From Candidatus Hydrogenedentota bacterium (lineage in GTDB: Bacteria; Hydrogenedentota; Hydrogenedentia; Hydrogenedentales; JAEUWI01), in NCBI GenBank assembly GCA_016182605.1, contig JACPGE010000035.1:1-57525 (forward strand): 57,525 bases of DNA, read 5' to 3'. Below the pieces are notes generated by a model. It was not told the origin of the DNA, made no database searches, and worked only from the letters and a program-made list of their open reading frames with translations. The position numbers were made by a program, and so were the translations under genes. The number at the start of each line of letters is the position of its first letter. Within the stretch, counting starts at the first letter, position 1. This document shows positions 52,105-57,525 of the stretch, piece by piece.

Positions 52105-54053
52105 TATGATTTCGCCTTTTCGGGCCGTAGCGTGGCGGACTTGGGCCGCAACTCCAGCAGGCCGTCCTTCTTCACCACGCCCAGTTTCTTGTCCAGCGCC
52201 TCCGCAAGCGGGTCGGGGCCTTCCATACCCAGGCGCGCGCGCACCTCGCGGCGCAGCCACCAGAAGCCCGAGTTCCACGAATAGAGGTGGTGCCCGTGGG
52301 GATGCCCGTCCACCGTGCTGATGGACTCGTGAAAGGCCGGCATCGTCGCCAGTTCCCGTTCCAGCCGCCACAGAATCTTCTTGTCGATCCACTTTGGATC
52401 CATGCCATGAATCAGTCCATCGAGATAGACGCAGCCATCGTTCAGGAACCAGGAGCCGCCGTTCGTGTAGACCCCGCTGTGGCCGTCGAGCAGATCGCCG
52501 TTTGCCTTGGAGATCACGCGCATGCCGTAGGGGCTCTGCAGGCGCATGGTCGTCTCGATGTGTTTCTGCACGATCGCGTCCGGCAGCAGTTTCTCGCCGA
52601 AGACCGCGTAGGTCAGCACCTCGCCATAGAGCGCATCCTGCCCGATGTGCTCCTGCTGCTTCAGACTCGTGGCCATGTAGCCGCCCTCCTCGTTGAACAT
52701 GCGCAGGTAGCCCGCCTTCGCCTTCTCGATCTCCGCGTCGGACACCTCATAGCCCAGTTCCCGCGCGGCAAACAGCGCGCCGCAATGGAAGCCCTGGTTT
52801 GACGACGGCGCATCGTCATCATCGTAGGGCAGTTGATCGTGGTAAGTCTTGAAGCTCGCCAGCTCCGGCTTGAGCCGCGGCGGCACAAAGAGCCCGTCAA
52901 CCTCGTGCTGGCGCATGAAACGCCACGCGCGATCCACCGTCCGCATGTCCACGTCGCCCCCGGCGCGCTTCGCGAGCACGGCCCAAATCAGGTAGTACTG
53001 CGCGTTGTCCTCGTAGTTGATGCGCTCGTAAAAGACTGCCGCCTGCGCGGCAATGTCATACTCCGGCTGATCGAGGCCCCGGCTCATGTAGAAGCCGTCG
53101 CTCACCCACTGCTTCCACCCATAGCCTACGCCCGAGATGAAGATGTAGTCGCTCTCGGTCCGCAGTAGATTCCGGCGCAACAGCAAGTACGACGTGTTCC
53201 GCAGGATCGCTTCGAGCCCGCTCTGGTTAAAGCCCTGCGCATTTGCCAGTGCGAGGTGGGCCGCAAGCTGCACGTCGTACTGGGATTTTGCCGGCGAGGC
53301 GAAGATCCACGTGCGGAATTCCTGCATCTGCCCGGCTTCGATGTGCTGCCACCCGTCGATGACGCCGCGATATACCGACGTCGCGTCCACTTCGCGCGGA
53401 ATGGCGATCATGCGCTTCGCGGACCCGTCGCCGTTGGCGAGGGAAAAGTTGCGGCCCGCCACATCGAATCCCATGAAGCTCCGGTTTTCCCACTTGCCCG
53501 GGCTGTCGCCCGTGATGCCGTAGACCGCCCCGTCCGACAAGCACGCCAGCATGGGAAAGGTCTGGTACGATCCGCCGCCAAACTCCGGCCCGGCACCGCC
53601 CGGACTGTACGCCACGGCCGCGTCTTCCCGCTGCGTGAACGAGTAGAACGGCCCATCCACCGCCACGTGCCAGCCAAAATCCAGGTAATACCGCGCGTCC
53701 GCCGTTGCCGTAACGCTCACGGTACGTTCAAGGAGGTGATCCCCGATCTTTTTGAACGATTCGTTCAGCACCAGCACCCCGGCGGCGCCGCCCTCGAAAT
53801 GGAGCGCGTCCGCTTCATCGCGGGCTGTGGCATAGGTCATTGCCGTCCGGGTGATCTCGGTGGCCCCGGCCACGGTGACCATCAGGCTCATTCCACCGTG
53901 CGAACCGTCAAAGATGACCGCGTCTCCAGACAGGATCTGGGGAAAGCTGCGACCCGCGTCGCCCACCGCGACCGCACGCAGGCCTTCACCGCCCCAAGCG
54001 GAAAAACCACACGCCAGGATCATCACGCAAACGCAGATTCCCGCACTTCGCAT
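52104..54053 (-). CDS. Secreted six-hairpin glycosidase-like protein
   Basis: 649 residues from ATG 54053 (GAGGTG seven bases before); the upstream open frame runs through hairpins and is rejected. Signal peptide CVMILACGFSAWG. The N-terminal ~270 residues are beta-sandwich; from ~290 an (alpha/alpha)6 toroid is suggested by IFISGVGYGWKQWVSDGFYMSRGLD, YLIWAVLAKRAGG, SSNQGFHCGALFAARELGYE, DGHSGVYTNGGSWFLNDGCVYLDG, and SWNSGFWWLRREVRARLG. This matches six-hairpin glycosidases (debranching, rhamnosidase or trehalase-type folds) but no specific GH number can be assigned. The stop overlaps the next gene's ATG by one base, so the pair is translationally coupled. Confidence 0.75.
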   Translation of the reverse strand: MRSAGICVCVMILACGFSAWGGEGLRAVAVGDAGRSFPQILSGDAVIFDGSHGGMSLMVTVAGATEITRTAMTYATARDEADALHFEGGAAGVLVLNESFKKIGDHLLERTVSVTATADARYYLDFGWHVAVDGPFYSFTQREDAAVAYSPGGAGPEFGGGSYQTFPMLACLSDGAVYGITGDSPGKWENRSFMGFDVAGRNFSLANGDGSAKRMIAIPREVDATSVYRGVIDGWQHIEAGQMQEFRTWIFASPAKSQYDVQLAAHLALANAQGFNQSGLEAILRNTSYLLLRRNLLRTESDYIFISGVGYGWKQWVSDGFYMSRGLDQPEYDIAAQAAVFYERINYEDNAQYYLIWAVLAKRAGGDVDMRTVDRAWRFMRQHEVDGLFVPPRLKPELASFKTYHDQLPYDDDDAPSSNQGFHCGALFAARELGYEVSDAEIEKAKAGYLRMFNEEGGYMATSLKQQEHIGQDALYGEVLTYAVFGEKLLPDAIVQKHIETTMRLQSPYGMRVISKANGDLLDGHSGVYTNGGSWFLNDGCVYLDGLIHGMDPKWIDKKILWRLERELATMPAFHESISTVDGHPHGHHLYSWNSGFWWLRREVRARLGMEGPDPLAEALDKKLGVVKKDGLLELRPKSATLRPEKAKS

Positions 54054-54076
54054 CACGCACACCTCGTTTTCTCTCG

Positions 54077-54153
54077 TTCCCACGGTCCCCCGTGGGAATG
54101 CAGACGCAATGGACCCATAAAACACACGTTCCCACGGAGGAGGGCCGTGGGAA
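54077..54153. repeat. Two copies of a TTCCCACGG palindrome
   Basis: TTCCCACGG (54077-54085) with CCGTGGGAA (54090-54098), and again 54129-54137 with 54145-54153. Loops are 4 and 7 bases. The two units lie within 80 bases of each other, upstream of the glycosidase-like start. REP-like palindromic repeats are the closest description. Confidence 0.75.
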
Positions 54154-54164
54154 TGAAGTGAAAT

Positions 54165-54212
54165 CCACATCCCCCCAAGTCCCCCTTCGAAGGGGGATTA
54201 AGGGGGATGTGG
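54165..54212. repeat. 48-base G/C-run hairpin between minus-strand genes
   Basis: Outer arms CCACATCCCCC (54165-54175) and GGGGGATGTGG (54202-54212) enclose a perfect palindrome CCCCCTTCGAAGGGGG (54181-54196). Similar C-run/TTCGAA/G-run hairpins are scattered in many environmental genomes. Position between the aldo/keto reductase stop and the glycosidase-like gene suits transcript-end or mobile-hairpin roles. Confidence 0.8.
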
Positions 54213-54249
54213 GTACTTGAATAAAACCAAGAGTTGCTTCGAATGAAGC

Positions 54250-55137
54250 TTACGCCATCTTCTCCAGTTGTTGCCGCACGTTGGAGACGAAATCATCGAT
54301 TTGTTCGGGCGCTTCGAAGCCGATCGTCATGCAATCGACCACGCCGCTCGTCATCACCGCGGCCAGGGTTTCCTTCCGCTTCTCCGCGTCGAAGCTGCCC
54401 TCGCCGATGAGCTTCATACCAATGACGCCCTTGCCATTCGCTTTGGCAACCTGCAATGCCGCCACGATCTCCTCTATCGTGCCGTCCGTGCGGTGGCCGA
54501 AGGGATTGATGCGCGCATGGATCACATCGACCCACGGCTCGCTCGCCGCCAGCTTCAGCGCGTCCATCGAGTGACATGACACGCCATGCGCCTTAATCTT
54601 GCCCTTCGCTTTGGCCTCTGCCAGCAGGTCCATGTTCTTGCGCTCCAACGTGGTCCACGCCGGATCGGTCATGCAATGGATCTGCACCACGTCGACATAG
54701 TCCGTCTGCAATTCCTGAAGGAAACGGTCCACCATCACATCCGCGAGGGGCCGATCCTCACCGGGTATGCCGCCCGGCTGCGTCCAGATCTTCGTCACGT
54801 ATTGCAGGTCTTCCCGTGGCTTGTCCTTCATCGCACCTGCAACGTACGGGTGTGTGCCGTAGAGATCGGCCAAATCGAAATGGCGGATGCCCAGGTCGTA
54901 CGCATGGTTGAGCAGCGCCTCGAACTTCTCTTTCCCCTGCCGGGTCTGGTTGCTTTCCCGGTTGCCCCCGGCCATGCCTGTGCCGCACGAAATGCGGCAT
55001 GCTTTCAGCGCCTTCCCCAGCGGCACAATCGCCGTCGGATTCACCTCCGCCGCGCGCGCCGTCCACACGGGCGCTATCATCATCCCCGCGGCGCCCGCCA
55101 GGGTTGCCCCCAGAAATTCGCGTCGTTTCATCGCCAT
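54250..55137 (-). CDS. Tat-exported aldo/keto reductase
   Basis: 295 residues; ATG 55137, with a second in-frame ATG six bases on; GGAGG lies upstream. The N-terminus MKRREFLGATLAGAAGMM is a Tat signal. The AKR barrel shows LGIRHFDLADLYGTHPYV (Asp and Tyr of the catalytic tetrad), KIWTQPGG (Lys) and VQIHCMT (His), then KIKAHGVSCHSMDAL and GVIGMKLIGEG. Exported AKRs of this type are frequent in Planctomycete-like genomes; cofactor supply outside the cytoplasm is unexplained, unless NADP(H) is bound before export. Substrate unknown. Confidence 0.9.
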   Translation of the reverse strand: MAMKRREFLGATLAGAAGMMIAPVWTARAAEVNPTAIVPLGKALKACRISCGTGMAGGNRESNQTRQGKEKFEALLNHAYDLGIRHFDLADLYGTHPYVAGAMKDKPREDLQYVTKIWTQPGGIPGEDRPLADVMVDRFLQELQTDYVDVVQIHCMTDPAWTTLERKNMDLLAEAKAKGKIKAHGVSCHSMDALKLAASEPWVDVIHARINPFGHRTDGTIEEIVAALQVAKANGKGVIGMKLIGEGSFDAEKRKETLAAVMTSGVVDCMTIGFEAPEQIDDFVSNVRQQLEKMA

Positions 55138-55313
55138 GACCCAGGCCCTCCTCTCCTTTTTCAGGAGCGTATACGCCGGGCGCGGGGTTGGGTGCGCTCC
55201 GGACCGGACTTCTCTTTTCGTCTATTCTAGACCTGCGTGCCCGGCGATTCAATAACGTCCATTGGCAACGCTCTCCGCGATCTGATAGCCTGCCGCAAAC
55301 AAGGAAACCCACC

Positions 55314-56468
55314 ATGATCACCGCCGTCCTGATGGCCCTACTCGCCGCCCAGCCCCTGCCCGCCTTCACCAAACACACCGTCGATCCCGCCTTCGACGGC
55401 GGCTACCAGGTAAAAACCGCCGACCTCAACCGCGACGGTCGCCTCGACATCATTGCCCTTGGCACCACCCCCTCCCAACTCGTCTGGTACCGCGCGCCCC
55501 AATGGGATAAGTTCCCCCTCGACACCGGCCTCGAGCGCTACATCGACGCCGCCCCCCGCGACATCGACGGGGACGGCGACACCGACCTCGCTATCGCCAG
55601 CGCCTTCGACCTGGGCAATTCCAGCGAAGGCGGCCTGGTTCACTGGCTCGAATGCCCGCCCAACCCCGAAGACGGCAAGGCCTGGGCCGCCCACTACATC
55701 GACCAGATCCCCACGTCCCATCGCGTGCGCTGGGCCGACTGGGACGGCGACGGCGCCCCCGAGTTGATCAACCTGGCGATCATCGGCGTGGGCGCGGCGG
55801 CGCCCCAATACGCGGGCGGCCTCCACTTCAGGGCCTACACCGTGCCCGGCGATCCGGGGAACACCCCCTGGCCGCAGATCCTTATCGACGGCACCCTCGA
55901 AATGGCCCACGGTCTAAGCGCAATCCAATGGGACGCCGATCCCGCCCTCGAGATCCTCACCGCAAGTTTTCAGGGCGTCACCCTCTTCGATCCCGGCAGG
56001 CCCAAGACCGTGATCGGCGCGGGACATACCGGCGAGCGCCCCAAAATCGGCAGCAGCGAAGTGGCCCTCGGCAGCCTGGCCGGCGGCGCGCGTTACATCG
56101 CCGCCATCGAGCCCTGGCACGGCAACGAAGTGGTGATCTATCAGCCCCATCCCGGAGGGGACCTCCCCTGGACCCGCACCGTCATCGACACCACCTTCGA
56201 AGACGGCCACGCCCTCCTTTGCGCCGACTTCAACGGCGACGTCGACGAGGAGATTGTCGCGGGACACCGCGGCGGCGCGCGCTCCCTCTACGTCTACCGC
56301 TTCGAGCCCGCCACCAGGGCCTGGGCCCGCACCCCCCTCGACACGGGCGGCATGGGCGCCGCAGGACTCGACCTCGCCGACCTCGACCACGACGGCGACC
56401 TCGATATCATCGCCATCGGCACCGCCACCAAGAATATTGCGTGGTACGAGAACACCACGCCCCGGTGA
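55314..56468 (+). CDS. FG-GAP/VCBS repeat protein
   Basis: 384 residues from ATG 55314 (AAGGA eight bases before), since the longer frame is non-coding in character. A short signal peptide (MITAVLMALLAAQPLPA) is followed by repeated calcium-loop blades: TADLNRDGRLDIIALG, PRDIDGDGDTDLAIAS, WADWDGDGAPELINL, CADFNGDVDEEIVAGHRG, and LADLDHDGDLDIIAIG. This gives a beta-propeller of the FG-GAP class, exported and calcium-stabilised. Such proteins are common in Hydrogenedentota-like and Planctomycete genomes. Ends without a clear terminator. Confidence 0.88.
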   Translation: MITAVLMALLAAQPLPAFTKHTVDPAFDGGYQVKTADLNRDGRLDIIALGTTPSQLVWYRAPQWDKFPLDTGLERYIDAAPRDIDGDGDTDLAIASAFDLGNSSEGGLVHWLECPPNPEDGKAWAAHYIDQIPTSHRVRWADWDGDGAPELINLAIIGVGAAAPQYAGGLHFRAYTVPGDPGNTPWPQILIDGTLEMAHGLSAIQWDADPALEILTASFQGVTLFDPGRPKTVIGAGHTGERPKIGSSEVALGSLAGGARYIAAIEPWHGNEVVIYQPHPGGDLPWTRTVIDTTFEDGHALLCADFNGDVDEEIVAGHRGGARSLYVYRFEPATRAWARTPLDTGGMGAAGLDLADLDHDGDLDIIAIGTATKNIAWYENTTPR

Positions 56469-56716
56469 GGAACCCTCCGGCCCTCCTGCGCACACCTACC
56501 GCATTCCCTGGGATCGCCACACAGGGGCATGGGCGTCCCGTCCGTGTTCCTTCCATTACCGCAGGTTTGGGGAGTCAATGAGGCTGAGGTCCGTTATGCG
56601 GAACGAGGGGGGGCGGGTATTAACGGTGCCTTGCCCGAAATCTAAACGAGGGGTATTTTATTGGCTATAAATACTAATTATAGTTAAAGTGCTCTTTTCA
56701 AACCAAAAGGGTACGG

Positions 56717-57022
56717 CGGGCGTCTTGCCCCAGTCTAACCCCAAGGCTGTGGGAAAAAGCCTCCAGAAGGGGTCCGGGCATTCTTGCCCGGATTGGTCCG
56801 TAGTGGAGATAACATGAGAATCTCGGGCAGGAATGCCCAAGCCCCTTGTCCATCTCCACGGGTATGGGGAAAATGGATCTTGGACATTCGTGTCCGAGTT
56901 TTCCCTGGGTCCAGCCCCACGAGTGTGGGGAAAACTGCTTGTGGCGGGGGCGTTCCGCCCGCGTTCAGACAGTCCGATCTCGGGCAGGAATGCCCAAGCT
57001 CCTTCATCGGGCGTCCCGCCCG
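56717..57022. repeat. Cluster of palindromes and degenerate CRISPR-like repeats
   Basis: Within the ~730-base gap 56469-57199 are short palindromes of the form GGGC-N-GCCC: 56774-56791 (CCGGGCATTCTTGCCCGG), 56825-56838 and 56982-56995 (GGGCAGGAATGCCC, inside an exact 23-base direct repeat at 56820 and 56977), 56882-56895 (GGACATTCGTGTCC) and 57008-57022. Interleaved are three related units, 56738-56758, 56853-56873 and 56914-56934, the last two 61 bases apart with 17 of 21 identical bases. On the minus strand these read TTTTCCCCACACTCGTGGGG-like, resembling type I-E CRISPR repeats. No cas gene is in the window. No coding gene is seen from 56469 to 57199. Confidence 0.6.
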
Positions 57023-57121
57023 CTGTCTGGAGTTTCTACATTTTCTGACGAGTTCTTCGTCAGTATTCAGACTATTCATCACCCGATTTCTTCCGTCTTG
57101 CGCGCGCGCTTCGCATTTTGA

Positions 57122-57154
57122 GTCGGTCTATTTTATTTCTATTGACAGACCGAC
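57122..57154. promoter_or_regulatory. Inverted repeat overlapping the promoter; candidate operator
   Basis: GTCGGTCT (57122-57129) and its exact complement AGACCGAC (57147-57154), 17 bases apart, with the second arm abutting the -35 box. Spacing of arms suits a dimeric repressor, possibly the product itself. Confidence 0.45.
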
Positions 57155-57170
57155 GCATATGTGGTTTAAT
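57142..57170 (+). promoter_or_regulatory. Near-consensus sigma-70 promoter
   Basis: TTGACA (57142-57147), exactly 17 bases, TTTAAT (57165-57170). Expected transcript start near 57177, about 23 bases before ATG 57200, which has AGGAGG six to eleven bases upstream. Confidence 0.75.
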
Positions 57171-57199
57171 CTCATCAGGCCAATACAGGAGGAGTCCGC

Positions 57200-57525
57200 A
57201 TGGACAAGGAATTGCGCGACACTATATTGGAGGCCATGGAGCAGGGATTGGAGGCCCAGTTGCGCGCTGTCCGGCGTTTGCGCCATGAGCCCTCTGCGGA
57301 GGCTGCCGCACACTCCAAAAAAAGTATGTCACAAGTCGATATGGCCTATGACATACTTGCAAAAACCGGCAAACCCCTGCACGCAACACTGTTGCTCGAG
57401 CGGATTGAGAACGCCTTCAAGGTCCACGTGGACCGGGAAAGCCTCGTGTCCTCCCTGACCAAGAAGGTGGCCCGGGGAGACCGCTTTGTCCGCACGGACA
57501 AGAACACCTTCGGGTTGAAGGAGCG
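57200..57525 (+). CDS. HARE-HTH domain protein (3' end beyond window)
   Basis: At least 108 codons from ATG 57200 (AGGAGG upstream), still open at the edge. An N-terminal helical stretch of ~40 residues (LRDTILEAMEQGLEAQLRAV) precedes the HARE-HTH winged-helix: VDMAYDILAKTGKPLHATLL, ERIENAFKV, SLVSSLTKKVARGDRFVRT and NTFGLKE. HARE-HTH domains join DNA-binding, restriction and RNA polymerase-related proteins, and often sit in defense or mobile contexts. The C-terminal partner domain is outside the window, so function is open. Strong promoter and a possible operator precede it. Confidence 0.75.
   Translation, partial: MDKELRDTILEAMEQGLEAQLRAVRRLRHEPSAEAAAHSKKSMSQVDMAYDILAKTGKPLHATLLLERIENAFKVHVDRESLVSSLTKKVARGDRFVRTDKNTFGLKE

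Noticed and set aside
56717-57022. Active CRISPR array
   Set aside because: Repeats are few and degenerate, one interval (115) is not a multiple of 61, and no cas gene is in the window; kept only as a relic or mimic.
56735-57082. Minus-strand frame with FPTLVGLDPG/FPHTRGDG-like repeats
   Set aside because: Such peptides are known artefacts of translating CRISPR-type repeats; no start signal.

Overview
The window is GC-rich (roughly 60 percent or more by eye) bacterial chromosome. The gene content resembles poorly cultured PVC-like lineages such as Hydrogenedentota, Planctomycetes and Lentisphaerae. Pointers are a secreted protein with a long Gly-Glu linker, a giant WD40/DUF5011 surface protein, ThuA and Planctomycete-type dehydrogenase/cytochrome proteins, GH127, CotH, FG-GAP proteins, and Tat-exported oxidoreductases. 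Placement in Hydrogenedentota is an inference from this style of content; no marker gene here settles it.

Layout. 1-480: the end of an ISAzo13-type transposase and a decayed nucleotidyltransferase-type gene pair. 586-4053: two secreted surface proteins. 4390-12426: a short-chain dehydrogenase, a GH127 beta-L-arabinofuranosidase, a cupin, a large secreted glycosidase-like protein and a multi-pass membrane protein. 12746-18887 (minus strand): a housekeeping block reading tRNA-Gln, prs, rplY, pth, ilvN, a terminator, then a zinc-ribbon coiled-coil protein, accD and folC. 19126-26051 (minus): a TIM-barrel-like protein, a lipoprotein resembling sugar-binding proteins, a CotH-kinase lipoprotein and a CNNM/CBS transporter. 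26193-30539: a 1448-residue secreted protein with a seven-blade WD40 propeller, six DUF5011 domains and a C-terminal sorting-like tail. 31121-35640: ThuA followed by a 1142-residue fusion of GDSL, beta-propeller, cupredoxin and cytochrome c. 35690-42959: a divergent peptide-ligase/transglutaminase cluster (DUF2126 protein, circularly permuted ATP-grasp/alpha-E fusion, transglutaminase). 43067-46180: an isoquinoline-oxidoreductase-like molybdenum enzyme and a monooxygenase-like protein. 46667-56468: an EF-hand lipoprotein, a GntP permease, an unknown protein, secreted polysaccharide-degradation-type proteins, an aldo/keto reductase and an FG-GAP protein. 56469-57199: palindromes and degenerate CRISPR-like repeats. 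57200-end: a HARE-HTH protein cut by the window edge.

The genome appears to devote much coding capacity to exported carbohydrate-active and redox proteins. The points most worth following are: (i) the single-chain redox protein combining esterase-like, dehydrogenase-like, copper and heme domains; (ii) the ATP-grasp/transglutaminase cluster with a good sigma-54 promoter match in its divergent control region; (iii) an in-frame TGA at codon 22 of the Fe-S subunit gene despite a near-consensus promoter and strong ribosome binding site; (iv) a two-EF-hand module shared by two otherwise different exported proteins; (v) the palindrome and CRISPR-like relic at the right end.
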